Shown here: piece after piece, positions 9,359 through 19,610 of the stretch | Numbering within the stretch: the first letter of the stretch is position 1 | How the letters are laid out: each line of letters starts with the position of its first letter | From: CAWGYT01 sp963826795 | GTDB taxonomy: Bacteria > Planctomycetota > Planctomycetia > Pirellulales > Pirellulaceae | DNA length: 64,000 nucleotides | Assembly (NCBI GenBank): GCA_963826795.1 | Contig: CAWGYT010000018.1 | Location: 124,001-188,000, forward strand | Direction: 5' to 3' | The notes under the pieces: model-generated | Told to the model about the DNA's origin: nothing | The model's database searches: none | Seen by the model: only the letters and a program-made list of their open reading frames with translations | Translations under genes and position numbers: made by a program

Positions 9359-10364
9359 TCCCTCGCCGCGACAACTCGGCTATCGCTGGCCCGCCGAATG
9401 GGAACCGCATCGAGCCACCTGGCTGGTATGGCCTCATAACCGCGCCACCTGGCCGGGTCGCTTCTCCGAGGCGCGGCGGCAGTTTGCCGACTTCGTGCGA
9501 GCCGTCGCGCGCTACGAACCCGTGGAACTGCTGGCCGTCGGACCGGCCCGCGAAAACGCCCTCGATCAACTGGGGGATCTGCCCAACCTGACGGTGCACG
9601 AAATTCCGACGAACGACTCCTGGATCCGTGACCACGGCCCGATTTTTCTCGCCGGACCACCCCGTTGCGAACCGGCGTTGCTCGATTGCCAATACAACGC
9701 CTGGGGCAACAAGTACCCGCCCTTCGACCTGGACAATCGGGTTCCGGTCGAAATCGCCCAGCGGACGCAACGACGACGGTTGGGGGTTCCCTTGGTCTTG
9801 GAGGGAGGTTCGATCGAGGGCAATGGGCAAGGCCTGCTGTTGACGACCGAGCCCTGCCTGCTCCATCCCAATCGCAATCCGACGCTGAACCGAACCGAGC
9901 TTGAAGCGTGGCTGCGCGAGTTGCTGGCCGTCGATCACATCATCTGGCTCGGTGGCGAAATCCCGGGCGACGATACGGACAGCCATATCGATCAGATCGG
10001 CCGCTTTGTGAATGCCTCGACGGTCGTCCTGATCGATCTGCCCGACAATCCCATGTATTTTGAGAACGAGCAACGACTCCGTCGCTGGTCGCGACACGCT
10101 GCATTTCCGCTCGAGATCGTGCGTTTGCCCGGCCCCGCACCACGTCAAGTCGAGGGCATGTGGCTTCCGGCAAGCTACGCGAACTTTTACGTCGTCAATG
10201 GCGCGGTCATTGTGCCGCAATTTCACGATGCGGCGGATGAAGCGGCCTGCGCGACGCTGGCCGAATGCTTTCCCGAGCGGGTAATCGTGCCGCTGGCCGC
10301 CGACGATCTGATCTATGGCCTGGGCGCGTTTCATTGCCTCAGCCAACAAGAACCGCTTTCCTAA
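9342..10364 (+). CDS. aguA: Agmatine deiminase
   Basis: Converts agmatine to N-carbamoylputrescine; together with the preceding amidase it completes the agmatine-to-putrescine route. Peptidyl-arginine deiminase (PPAD) family fold. Seen: PAEWEPHRATWLVWPHN at the N-terminus, NDSWIRDHGPIF, the substrate-loop VLEGGSIEGNGQG, GEIPGDDTDSHIDQIGRFV with the catalytic Asp-His pair, and the C-terminal YGLGAFHCLSQQEP containing the nucleophilic Cys. The length of 340 residues is normal. Two consecutive ATGs (9342, 9345) are possible; both overlap aguB. Confidence 0.95.
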   Translation: MMRPPDPSPRQLGYRWPAEWEPHRATWLVWPHNRATWPGRFSEARRQFADFVRAVARYEPVELLAVGPARENALDQLGDLPNLTVHEIPTNDSWIRDHGPIFLAGPPRCEPALLDCQYNAWGNKYPPFDLDNRVPVEIAQRTQRRRLGVPLVLEGGSIEGNGQGLLLTTEPCLLHPNRNPTLNRTELEAWLRELLAVDHIIWLGGEIPGDDTDSHIDQIGRFVNASTVVLIDLPDNPMYFENEQRLRRWSRHAAFPLEIVRLPGPAPRQVEGMWLPASYANFYVVNGAVIVPQFHDAADEAACATLAECFPERVIVPLAADDLIYGLGAFHCLSQQEPLS

Positions 10365-10377
10365 CGCGAGCGTCCGC

Positions 10378-11745
10378 ATGTCGTCCGAAAGCTCAGGCAA
10401 CGAGGCCGCCGGTGCCCACAATCGGCAGGCTTGGAATCAGCTCGCTCGCCGGCGGCAGCGATTCACCCGCGCGGCTACCGACGACGAGTTCACCCATCCG
10501 CTCCAGGTCCTGGACGGAGACGGCTGGCTCGGAAACGATCTTCGCGGCAAACGACTGCTGTGTTTGGCCGCGGGAGGCGGCCGGCAAGGACCTCTCTATG
10601 CGGCGGCAGGAGCCGACGTGACGGTGGTCGACCTCAGTCCTGCCCAGCTGGAACTCGACCGACTCGTGGCACAGGAACGCGGCCTGGTGATTCGCACGAT
10701 CGAGACCTCCATGGATCGCTTGGACATGTTTCAAGAAGGCGAATTCGAGATCGTGATCCACCCCGTCAGCACCTGCTATCTGCCCGACCTCCGACCGCTC
10801 TATCCGCAGATCGCGCGGATCACGGCAAATGATGGGCTGTATCTCAGTCAGCACAAACAGCCGGCGAGCCTCCAGGCCGAGACGCGCCCGCAGATCGCAG
10901 GCGGCTACACGCTAACCGAACCCTACTTTCGTGAAGGACCTTTGCCACCCGTCCAAGGAAGCCCTCACCGAGAAGAGGGCACGCTGGAGTTCCTGCACCG
11001 CTGGGAAGTGCTGCTCGGCCTCATGTGCCGGTCGGGGTTTGCGATCGAGGATCTGACCGAGCCGTTGCATGCGGACGGCCAGGCCGCCATCGGCAGCTTT
11101 GGCCATCGCAGCCGTTTTGTGCCACCTTACGTAAGGATCAAGGCCCGCCGGCGCCCTGCGCAGGACTCGACCTGGAATCGTGCTGGCCAGTTAACGATCC
11201 ACGGGCTACTTGGGAAGATCCAGGCGGTGCATTTCTTGCGTTGGGAGCAAGACGCCACCATCGATCGCAAGCGAGCTGCCGGTGATGTATTCGCTGGCGG
11301 GATCGGACAAGAAGACGACACCGCGCGCGATTTCGGCCGGATGGCCCAGCCGACCCCACGGCAGTTGTGCCCCCCGGGTCTGCAGCTTTTCCTCGCTGAA
11401 ATATTTCCGTTCGCCGGGCGTATCAATCCAACCCGGGTGAATCAGGTTGACTCGGATCCGATGTTCGCAGAGCTCCGTCGCGGCGGTCCGAGCCATTTGA
11501 TCGACCGCGGCCTTGGACAGATTGTAGGCCATCGACCCGGGAATCGGCCGGAAGGCGTGGGGCGAGCTGATCATCACGATGGAGCCTCCGCCTCCCCGCG
11601 CGACCATATGCTGCGTGACGGCACGGAGCAGGTAAAACGCGCCCCACATCGTGACCTGAACGGTCCGTTCAAAGCCGCCCAGATCGGCCGTGTAGAACAG
11701 CTCTCGGTCGCTGTAGGCCGCGTTGGAGACGGCGATATCGATTGA
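10378..11745 (+). CDS. SAM-dependent class I methyltransferase (3' end uncertain)
   Basis: The first ~250 residues form a Rossmann methyltransferase: KRLLCLAAGGGRQGPLYAAA is a motif I glycine loop, ADVTVVDLSPAQLELD follows as motif II, and FEIVIHPVSTCYLPD is the motif IV region. Small-molecule substrate unknown. ATG 10378 follows aguA by 13 bases, so co-transcription with aguBA is likely. Recognisable sequence ends near YVRIKARRRP (about 11150). The frame then stays open for almost 600 bases directly antisense to the SDR gene, which clearly is a real gene. The true end is therefore probably around 11150-11195, and the long tail is a frame left open by a lost base or by chance; in the +1 frame a TAA lies at about 11191. 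Confidence 0.65.
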   Translation: MSSESSGNEAAGAHNRQAWNQLARRRQRFTRAATDDEFTHPLQVLDGDGWLGNDLRGKRLLCLAAGGGRQGPLYAAAGADVTVVDLSPAQLELDRLVAQERGLVIRTIETSMDRLDMFQEGEFEIVIHPVSTCYLPDLRPLYPQIARITANDGLYLSQHKQPASLQAETRPQIAGGYTLTEPYFREGPLPPVQGSPHREEGTLEFLHRWEVLLGLMCRSGFAIEDLTEPLHADGQAAIGSFGHRSRFVPPYVRIKARRRPAQDSTWNRAGQLTIHGLLGKIQAVHFLRWEQDATIDRKRAAGDVFAGGIGQEDDTARDFGRMAQPTPRQLCPPGLQLFLAEIFPFAGRINPTRVNQVDSDPMFAELRRGGPSHLIDRGLGQIVGHRPGNRPEGVGRADHHDGASASPRDHMLRDGTEQVKRAPHRDLNGPFKAAQIGRVEQLSVAVGRVGDGDID

Positions 11746-11997
11746 GCCCAACTCGGCGACGGTCTCGGTCACGATGCGTTCCACTTCCAGTCGATCCGCC
11801 ACGTCGGCCTGCACGAGATACGTCCGTACTCCGGCCCGTTCGCAGGCGGAGGCCACCGACTCCGCCCCGTCTGGGTCACTCCGGTAATTGATGGCGACGT
11901 TGGCCCCAGCCTGGGCCAGGCCGATTGCCACGGCCGCGCCGATGCCACGGCTGGCGCCGCTGACAATCGCATTTTTCCCCGCCAACACACGCGTCAT
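11206..11997 (-). CDS. SDR family NAD(P)-dependent oxidoreductase
   Basis: Classical short-chain dehydrogenase of 263 residues, similar in layout to 3-oxoacyl-ACP reductase or glucose 1-dehydrogenase. Seen: cofactor loop SGASRGIGAAVA at residues 13-24, VSNAAY (the NNAG-equivalent) near residue 90, catalytic Ser in IVMISSPHA, YNLSK (YxxxK) near 160, and HPGWIDTPGERKYF after the active site. The C-terminal ITGSSLAIDGG is standard. It begins 17 bases after the stop of the alcohol dehydrogenase on the same strand, so the two probably share a transcript and act on related sugar or polyol substrates. Substrate not determinable. Confidence 0.9.
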   Translation of the reverse strand: MTRVLAGKNAIVSGASRGIGAAVAIGLAQAGANVAINYRSDPDGAESVASACERAGVRTYLVQADVADRLEVERIVTETVAELGSIDIAVSNAAYSDRELFYTADLGGFERTVQVTMWGAFYLLRAVTQHMVARGGGGSIVMISSPHAFRPIPGSMAYNLSKAAVDQMARTAATELCEHRIRVNLIHPGWIDTPGERKYFSEEKLQTRGAQLPWGRLGHPAEIARGVVFLSDPASEYITGSSLAIDGGVLLPTQEMHRLDLPK

Positions 11998-12014
11998 GGT
12001 GCGTCTCTCCGAAC

Positions 12015-13051
12015 CTATCTTGACGGCTGCAAAATCACCTTCATCGCTCCGGGTTCACCCAGATACAATCGTTCAAACCAATTGGGGCCTTCTTCCAGCG
12101 AGGCCGTCGCAGTGATCATCGTGTCGACGCGAATTTCGCCACGGCTCAGCAGTTCGATGCAAGCCGGATACTCGCCCCGCGACGCACAGCTGCCGAGCAG
12201 GGTGAGCTCCCGCGTGACGATTGCCTGCAGCGGCATCTCGACCTGCGGCGCCAAATTGCCGACTAACGTGACGGCGCCGCCTTTGCGTGCACACAGGACG
12301 GAGGTCTTCACCGTCGCGGCGGTCCCCACCACTTCCAGGACCAGATCCGCACCGCGACCCGAGGTGAGCCGAGCGATTTCGGCGGGCACGTCGGCCTGGC
12401 CGCCATTGACCGTCACCTCCGCGCCGAGCTCGCGCGCCTTCTCCAGTCTCGATTCGTCGAGGTCGACCGCGATCACCCGCGCCAACCCGCTCGGCGCACC
12501 GCCTGAATTGTCAACAGTCCGATCATCCCACTGCCGATCACGACGGCCGTATCTCCGAGCGAGATGGGCGAGCGGTTCGCGGCGTGAACCGCGATCGAGA
12601 CCGCTTCGATCATCGCCGCCTGCTCAAATTCCAACGACTCAGGCAGTCGATAACAAATGTGCTGAGGCACCGCCACGTATTCGGCAAACGCGCCGTGCTG
12701 CCGATACTCGCCGCAAGAGACTCCCAAGACCCGCCGGTGGTCGCACAAATTGATGGCGCCGTGTTGGCAGAAGTAACACTTGCCACAGGAAACCGTCGAA
12801 TCAAACGTGACTCGGTCCCCTGGCTGAAAATCCGTCACCGAATTCCCCACGGCCGCGACCACGCCCGCCGCCTCGTGCCCCATGACCAAGGGCGGAACCC
12901 GGCGCCCCGTGCTGCCATCGTAGCCATGGATGTCGCTGCCGCAGATCCCGCACGCGCGGACCTGCACCAGGACGTCCTCCGGCCCGATCTCAGGGGTGGG
13001 CATGTCCGTCAGTTCCAAATGCTTGTATGCCGTCAACAACAAGGCTTTCAC
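12015..13051 (-). CDS. Zinc-dependent alcohol/polyol dehydrogenase, MDR family (frameshifted)
   Basis: Medium-chain dehydrogenase oxidising an alcohol or polyol with NAD(P). The catalytic-zinc region VRACGICGSDIHGYDGS, GHEAAGVV, and the structural-zinc cluster with four cysteines (VSCGKCYFCQHGAINLC) are all present, as in sorbitol/threonine dehydrogenases. The Rossmann part starts at VVIGSGMIGLLTIQ and is then cut by a one-base loss near 12487; in the next frame it continues as LARVIAVDLDESRLEKA to the stop at 12015. Joined length of about 345 residues is normal. GTG start at 13051. Downstream is the SDR gene. Confidence 0.85.
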
Positions 13052-13185
13052 AGAGTTGCCTTTCGATGGTTCCCTGGGCTCGAGCAGATCATGACCTTCA
13101 AGATACCGCAGAACGCGGCCAACTCAACCGGCCGGAGACGATCTTCCGGTCGACGGACCTGGGTCCACCAGTCGCGAGGAGTCGC

Positions 13186-16100
13186 TTACAGGTCCTCGCG
13201 GTCGATCGTCCAAAGATAAAACACCTCTTCCAGGATGTAATCGATTCGTGCCGCGGGCGCGCCGGCCAGCATCGTGGCGATCGGCATGTAAGGTTGAGGG
13301 ATCAAGCGCCGATCCTCCGCCGAGAGCCGGGGCACAAACTGCGTTTGCCAATCGATGGCGGCGTCGGGCCGGACGATTCCCATCGCCGCGAAAATCGCGT
13401 TACTGCGGTAGAAGCGACGCGACTGCGCGTATTCCGGGGAGGACCACGTGGCGAACATCGGCTCGACGATTCGCTGGCATCGATTCGGGAATTGTCCGAA
13501 GTGGGCCAGCAGCAAGGCCAGCTGAGCGTCGCTCTCCTGCTGCTTTGCTAAGGCGTTGTCTCGATCCCAAGCCTCGACCGCCGGACCCGGATGCTTGGTC
13601 ACCGTGCGCCAGAAATAATCTTCCGTCGCGTCCGGATCGACGACCGTGCTGAAGTGCACCAGCGCCAAGGCAACGCCAAAGCCGCGGTCGACCCGCGCGG
13701 AGACGGGATTCTGGTCCAGCAGCCGAAAGGCGTTGGCGAGCAACTCCCTTGCCGCGCGAGGATCCTGGCCACCGATCGCCATCGCCATCACCCCATACGC
13801 ATGCGCCGCCTTGACGGCTGCTTCTTGTTGCTGCGTCGCAAGTAGTCGATCGGCGAGCCGACGTGCTCGCGGCAAATCGACGCGAGCCATTCGATAACAG
13901 ACGCGGACCGTATAGGGCGAAATATTTCGTGAGTCGTCGATTGCCGTCAGGAACTCTTCGGCGGCGGCGGGATCCAGCGCGGCCAATTCGTGGGCGACAT
14001 TGCCGAAGTGCCGAGTACGCGCTCCCTGCTCTTCGTCGCCAAGCGGTTCGATCAGCTCGCGCCTCGTGCGAGATCGACCAAGGCCGTCACTTCGGCGAAA
14101 CTTCCGCGCGCATACCCGCTCCACTGCGACGGCTGAAGTTCCTTGGCCACCGGCCAGGCCTGCTCGACCAACTCCCTTGCCCCCGATCGATCACCGCGAT
14201 CAAAAAGCCGCTCGGCGATGCCCGCCAGCAGGACGACGCGCCGGTCGGGTGCCGCGACGGACTGGGCGGCGACGACGGCCTGAGCCAGGATCTCCAGCTG
14301 CCGTGCCTTGTCGGGCGCAGCGTCGGCGGCCGCCAACAGACTGAAGACTCGGCCGTAGGGATCTTCAATCCCGCTGCTGAGCGCCACCGCCTCGTCGACC
14401 TCGCCCAGCGCCAACAAGGCCTTCGCCCGATCCGCGTCCGAACTCAATGACTCCACCTGTTCCGCGACGAAACCGGGATCCAATGGAGCGATCCGACTCA
14501 GCAGGTCCAGCACAAAGTAATTGCTGGCGCCTTGACGGTAAATCGGCAGCAACGAACCGACCAGGCGCTGCATCCGTTGCCGCTGCGATGGGGGCTCCCA
14601 AGTCATGGGCCGGAACGGTTTCGACGCATCGGTCGCACCGGGCAGCACGATCGGCAGGGGCGCGTCATCGTCGGCGAGCGGCACCCCACGAAGGCGATGA
14701 CCGCGGGCCTCGGCAAACACGAACAAAGCGCTCGGATGCAGTTCCCGCAGCTCGAACCGTCCTTCGGCATCGGTCTTGGTCTCGCTCAGTTGCTGCGATG
14801 TCATCCCGTGCGACCACACCCGCGCGTCGGCCAGCGGCTGCCCCGTCGGATCCGTGACCCGACCGACGGTCCGACGCATCCGCTGGAGCTCGATCGTGCC
14901 CGCCTGCAGCTCGCCGTCAGCGACCTTCAAGATTCGGGTTTCGGATTCATAATCGAGCATGCCGGGAGCGTGCACCGAAATCACATACGGTTCGGCGGCC
15001 GGCAAGGCATACGGCGTCTGAAATCGCCCGTCGGCATCCGTTCGCAGGGGCGCTGAAAATTCAACCGGTCGCACGCCGTAGACCTGCCCGCCCGGAATCG
15101 TCTGCATCCGCTTGAGCGTGACGGTGGCATTGGCAATCGGACTTCCCTCCGGGTCGCGGACTTGCCCCGTGATCGTTCCGGCCCCCGCCTGATCGATTCG
15201 CAACTCCAGCAATTCTTCGTTCGGCGTATCCTCCGTGGTGAACGCCACGTACTCGACGCTGGCTGCTTGTGGCGAAAAAGCCAACAGTTGCAGCAGATGC
15301 CGCTGGGGCACCCGGGTGATTTGAAATCGCCCCTGCAGGTCGGCCTTGGTCTCGCTGGAACCAAGCGTCGAGTACTGGCCGTCCGTCTTCCGCCAGCTCG
15401 CCCGCACGTCCGCGCCGGGTACGGGGTCACCCGATTCATTGAGGACGCGCCCGTTGACCGCTGTCGCGTGCGCCAGGCGAAACGTCGGGAGTTCGACGCG
15501 TGCCGCGTCATCGGGTACCTGGACGGACTGGTAGTTGTCGAAGGGTGCGAGAAACGAATCGGGCGATTCTTTGAACTGGACAAAAACCTGGTCATTGCCC
15601 ACGCGCACCGTATAGACGCCCTTGGCATCGGACACGGCCCTTGTTCCGCCCACAATCACCGCCGCGCCGGCAATCGGTTCGCCGGTCTCCGCATCGACCA
15701 CCTGCCCCGACGCCTCCCGGGCCTCGATCAATTGAATGTCAAGCTCCAGCGTCTGCCCAGCCTCGAGCACCTTTTGCAGGCGGCTCGCGGCCGGTCGGTA
15801 CGCCGAATCCGGACTGATCTGCGGCGTGATGTCCAGCTGTCCCGCGACCAGCGCCGGCACCTCAAAGCGTCCCTCGGCATCCGAGCTCACATGGGCCACC
15901 CCGCGAATCGACGCCAGGGCGGGAAGGGGACTCGACGAGTAAATCGCAACGGGGATTCCGGCGACGGGCGAGCCATCGGGCCCGCTCACACGGCCGATCA
16001 CACGACCCGCTTTGGCAAGGGTTCGGCGGAAGTCATTCCCCTCACGGGCGAATTGCAGCATCTGCAGGCCCGCTTCCGGGCCCTGAATCGAAACGCCGAA

Positions 16101-16667
16101 ACTCCCGCCCTCGAACAGCATTGGAACGAGTCCCCGCCCGTCGCGAATCGCAAACGTGAACGCCGGATCGTCCAAAATCGCGACACTCGCCTCCTGGGAC
16201 GTCGCTTGAACCCAACTCAGCTTGGCCCGATCCAGGTTGAGCGGCATGCCGTCGGCGTTGAGCACCTCGATTTCTTGCGTCGTGACAGGCAACAGTCGCA
16301 GGCTGAGTTCGCGGGATCGCTCGGTCGCCGTCTCGAAAAAGGTCCCCGCTAACCCTTGGCCGGGCAGGAAGGCAACCAGCGTGGCATAACCCGACGATGC
16401 GTCGCCGGCCGGGTCAAGCATCAGCGAAAAACGGCCCTCCGCATCGGTCTGCGTCCGAACGGGCTCGGAATTCAATCCCGTGGACGTGTACACGCCGACG
16501 AGAACCTGGACGCCCGCGGCCGGTTGGCCGGCCACGTCCAGCACCTGCCCGGCAATGGGTGCCGGCGTATCGGCTTGACCCCAGACGGCGGGCGTCAAGA
16601 TTGCGGGCGACAAGGTCGCCAGCACGATCAATCCAAACGAGATCCCGCAACGACCCAAGCATGTCAT
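13186..16667 (-). CDS. Exported carboxypeptidase-regulatory-like repeat protein (frameshifted)
   Basis: Signal peptide at the N-terminus (CGISFGLIVLATLSPAIL...). It is followed by at least five CarboxypepD_reg/Cna-B-like beta-sandwich modules recognisable from openings such as APIAGQVLDVAGQPAAG, GRVSGPDGSPVAGIPVAIYS, ASGQVVDAETGEPIAGAAV, GQVRDPEGSPIANATV and GRVTDPTGQPLADARV, each ending near DAEGRF. The C-terminal ~400 residues (from about residue 700) are alpha-helical with DRAKALLALG-like TPR/ARM phrasing. A one-base loss near 14055-14062 splits the gene: the first frame stops at 14052, and the other continues as ELIEPLGDEEQ to 13186. Full length about 1160 residues. Probably a periplasmic or envelope protein; function unknown. 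It lies downstream of the ABC-transporter genes on the same strand. Confidence 0.8.
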
Positions 16668-16810
16668 GGCACTTGTTCCGTGACGATTCGAAGCGTACGC
16701 CGCGTCTCAAGCTTGCCGCCCAGCGGGCCAGCATCGAAGACGCCTGTCAACGAAAGACTCTCCAACTGACAATCCTTGGGCACTCGCACCGAGGCCGCGC
16801 AAAAGGTGCC

Positions 16811-18037
16811 TCAGGCGAAACCCGAGCTGCACGTTTCCAGGACCTTCGCGGCGGGTTCCTGCAACGTGACGGCCGCCGGATTGTCGTCCTGCGATCCATC
16901 CCGCCGCTCAGGCTCGCCGCGGGAGCTCGCGTTAATCCACAGCCCGTCGCGCGTGTACAGGCGAGGCCGAACCGTGACGGACTGACCCGGCGCGATGCGA
17001 TCTCCGTTGGGGAGCTCGAGTTCGAAACGCAGGCCTTGGAGCGGATCGATGGTGACCTCTTGCCCTGTCTCAACGTGGTACCAAATCTCGGGACGGTCGC
17101 CGCCGGGCCGCGAAAATACAAAGTACCAGGGCCGATCCTCTCCGGCCCTCAAGATCAATGCCGTGACGGCCCCGACCGAATAATTCCCGATCGGCGCGGT
17201 AACCGGAGTGCCGATTCCCGAGATCGAGAATGCCGAACCGTCATCCCCCTGGAGCATCACCTGGAGCTTGAGTAGCTGTGCATCGTCAGGCAGCTGCTCG
17301 AGCCCCAACTGAATCTGCCCCTCGCCCGTAATCGGTTCCAAACGCAACGCTTCGCCCAGCCGGTCGGCCCGCACCGCATAGCGCCCCTCGCCGACTCGCA
17401 GAATCGGCAGGTAAGGAAACTGCTCACGGATCGGTGACCACATGCCGTCCTGATTCAAATCGAGCCACAGACGATCGTCTCCGTCCGCGAACAGCCCGTT
17501 GGCATTTGCGTCCACGCGACGCGACGTGATTTCGCGATCGGCGATTGTCACCTTGCCCTCCGCGAATCCATCGGTCCCCACATACGCTCGGTCCGACTGC
17601 CGGCTCAGCCGTAGCCAGATCCAACGCGGTCGAAAGTCCGAAACCACGTCCTCGGCCACCTCCACCTCAAGTTCGACGCGCCGCAGGATCCCCGTCCCCG
17701 GAACACGATCCTGGTCATCGATAATCCGGTCTCGGTTCGTATCCAGATAAACATCGGCCTCGTCGCCGGAGATCCGATCGACGACCAGCGTGACGCGGAC
17801 CGAACCATCCGTGCCGTAACGCAGCTGGCCGTACACCGGCTGCGAGCCCCGCAAGTTCGCCGTGACTCGCAGATCGCTCGGCACGTCGGGAGAGAGACGA
17901 ACGGCGCGAAAATCGACACCCTCAGGTTCGTCCGGCGAAAGCGTGATGTACCGCCACTGGGCCGCCGCGGGCCAAGCAGCACAGAGCCCCATCAGCAACA
18001 ACGCCGCCCTGGCAACCCGCACGACAAGGTGAATCAT
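16811..18037 (-). CDS. Exported hypothetical protein with Ca-binding-like loops
   Basis: 408 residues with a clear signal peptide (RAALLLMGLCAAWPAAAQW). The mature part is beta-rich and contains three short acidic loops, DTNRDRIIDDQD, DANANGLFADGDD and DLNQDGMW, that look like dockerin/EF-hand calcium loops but are not paired with the helices of a dockerin. No enzyme signature was seen. It sits 143 bases upstream of the carboxypeptidase-regulatory-like gene and 115 bases downstream of the zinc-ribbon membrane protein on the same strand, so it may belong to the GntR/ABC block. Function unknown. Confidence 0.7.
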   Translation of the reverse strand: MIHLVVRVARAALLLMGLCAAWPAAAQWRYITLSPDEPEGVDFRAVRLSPDVPSDLRVTANLRGSQPVYGQLRYGTDGSVRVTLVVDRISGDEADVYLDTNRDRIIDDQDRVPGTGILRRVELEVEVAEDVVSDFRPRWIWLRLSRQSDRAYVGTDGFAEGKVTIADREITSRRVDANANGLFADGDDRLWLDLNQDGMWSPIREQFPYLPILRVGEGRYAVRADRLGEALRLEPITGEGQIQLGLEQLPDDAQLLKLQVMLQGDDGSAFSISGIGTPVTAPIGNYSVGAVTALILRAGEDRPWYFVFSRPGGDRPEIWYHVETGQEVTIDPLQGLRFELELPNGDRIAPGQSVTVRPRLYTRDGLWINASSRGEPERRDGSQDDNPAAVTLQEPAAKVLETCSSGFA

Positions 18038-18152
18038 CGTCTGCTCACTTCGCGAATCCGGCGATTGAATGGGCGATCCGTTCTGAGCTCAGGCTAATGG
18101 ATCTCGAGTGCTCCGTCAAAGCAAAAAGGCGGGTTGGGCTGCGTTCGATCGT

Positions 18153-19610
18153 TCAGCTCGCGAAGACTTCGAGACCATTCCGCTCACGTGCCGGAAATAC
18201 GCCGCGGCATTGCTGGCAGTTGACCTGCTGAAAGGGCACCGCACGCCGACACTGCGGGCAATATCGGCTCGCGGGCCAGGAGCGATGCCCGAGGTAGCCC
18301 AGCAAACCGGGAACGCCCATCCAGAACACAAAGACGGGCCAGCCCCAACCCGTTTGTCCGAGTCGCCGCTGCCGGCGGTAGCAAGCCCAAGCGGCGAGAC
18401 CTGAGATCAGGGACGCGACGAGCAGTACGAGCAGAAGTTGCCGCGCAACCGTGTCGGCGTTTTCGCTCGCCCCACTACGAACCATCTGCCCGGTCACCAC
18501 CGCGCCGACGGTCACAATTTCCAGCGGCGAAGGCATCGCCAGGCCGATCACCCGACTCGTCTCGACGACGGATCCGCCCGGGTAGAAAGTCGCCGGAAGG
18601 GTCTCCTGGCGCTGCCGCGTGCCGTCGCCGTCGGTGGCGAGCCACCGCACCCGCACGTCTCCCGGGGGTTCTCGAACCGTATCCTGACTCACCACGACAC
18701 AGCGCGTCTCCGAGAGCAAATGAACGCTGAGCATCCGGTCCGCGTCGGCCGCGTCGCGGGGAAAACGAGCGGTCGCGACGCCGTCCCCATTGAGGACCAG
18801 GATCTCGCTCGACGTGAGGCCCACCGCGAGGGGAAGACTCGGATCGAACTCCAGCCCCCGCAATTGCCTCAGGGGTGTCAACTGCCATTGCGGGAGCCCG
18901 ATCGAGATCAGGTCGGTATGGTTGCCGAGCTCGCGCACCGTACGCTCGCGCAGGTCCACTCTTAAAAGGTGGCCATCCGACACAATGAGCAGTGTCCAGG
19001 CGGGTAATTCCTGGGTCGGCACCGAGGGAACATGATACATTTGCGCCTCGGGCGGCTGGGTTGCAGGATAGGCATATTGCCGCGATACAATCTGCTGGTC
19101 ATTCGCCCGCAAAGTCAGCGGAATCCTCGAGTCGGCGGACGGTAAGGTGCTTCGAAATCCGTCTCGGTCGATGAATCCGATTTGGCGTTTCGTTTTCGTA
19201 TCGAATCCGACGAAATAGACGCCCTCGTCGGGCGACCCCTCCAACATCAGATACCAGGCGACGTGGGGCCGATACTCAGAGAAGCCACGAACTCGCTGCT
19301 TCCAGCCCAGCGCGCGGAGGGGTGCCGACTGCGTCCGAAAGAAATTCACCGCCGGAACCACCGCGTTGAGATCCTCCGTGGCGTCGTTTCCCTGCGTATC
19401 CACAACCTGGTAACCCTCCATGGAAAATTTCGCCAACAACAGCTTCCCGTCGCGGGTGACGCCCAGGTCCTGCGTCGGTCGCTCGCGCAGTTGGCGCGAT
19501 TGAACGATCGTATACATCCAGCCCACCACGCTGGCCCAGATCGCGGCAATCGCGACCGAAATTAACGTGGCCAGTAGCGCGCGTTGGATGCGTTGCCCGT
19601 GTTTACGCAT
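18153..19610 (-). CDS. Membrane protein with large soluble domain and C-terminal zinc ribbon
   Basis: 485 residues. One N-terminal membrane segment (about 10-32, LLATLISVAIAAIWASVVG), then about 350 residues of soluble sequence with a repeated beta pattern resembling a degenerate propeller (LLIVSDGHLLRVDL, ILVLNGDGVATARF). Two further membrane segments lie near 390-412 (LLLVLLVASLISGLAAW) and 420-445. The end is a zinc ribbon, CPQC-x9-CQQC. The start overlaps the permease stop by 8 bases, so it is in the ABC operon. It may act as a regulatory or accessory subunit of the transporter; that is inference. Confidence 0.75.
   Translation of the reverse strand: MRKHGQRIQRALLATLISVAIAAIWASVVGWMYTIVQSRQLRERPTQDLGVTRDGKLLLAKFSMEGYQVVDTQGNDATEDLNAVVPAVNFFRTQSAPLRALGWKQRVRGFSEYRPHVAWYLMLEGSPDEGVYFVGFDTKTKRQIGFIDRDGFRSTLPSADSRIPLTLRANDQQIVSRQYAYPATQPPEAQMYHVPSVPTQELPAWTLLIVSDGHLLRVDLRERTVRELGNHTDLISIGLPQWQLTPLRQLRGLEFDPSLPLAVGLTSSEILVLNGDGVATARFPRDAADADRMLSVHLLSETRCVVVSQDTVREPPGDVRVRWLATDGDGTRQRQETLPATFYPGGSVVETSRVIGLAMPSPLEIVTVGAVVTGQMVRSGASENADTVARQLLLVLLVASLISGLAAWACYRRQRRLGQTGWGWPVFVFWMGVPGLLGYLGHRSWPASRYCPQCRRAVPFQQVNCQQCRGVFPARERNGLEVFAS

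Noticed and set aside
8904..10421. 505-codon minus-strand ORF opposite aguA
   Set aside because: Pure shadow of the aguB-aguA coding sequence in a high-GC genome.
14052..14124. Separate start for the 13186-14124 frame as an independent gene
   Set aside because: Its first residues make sense only as continuation of the upstream frame after a one-base loss; no ribosome site.
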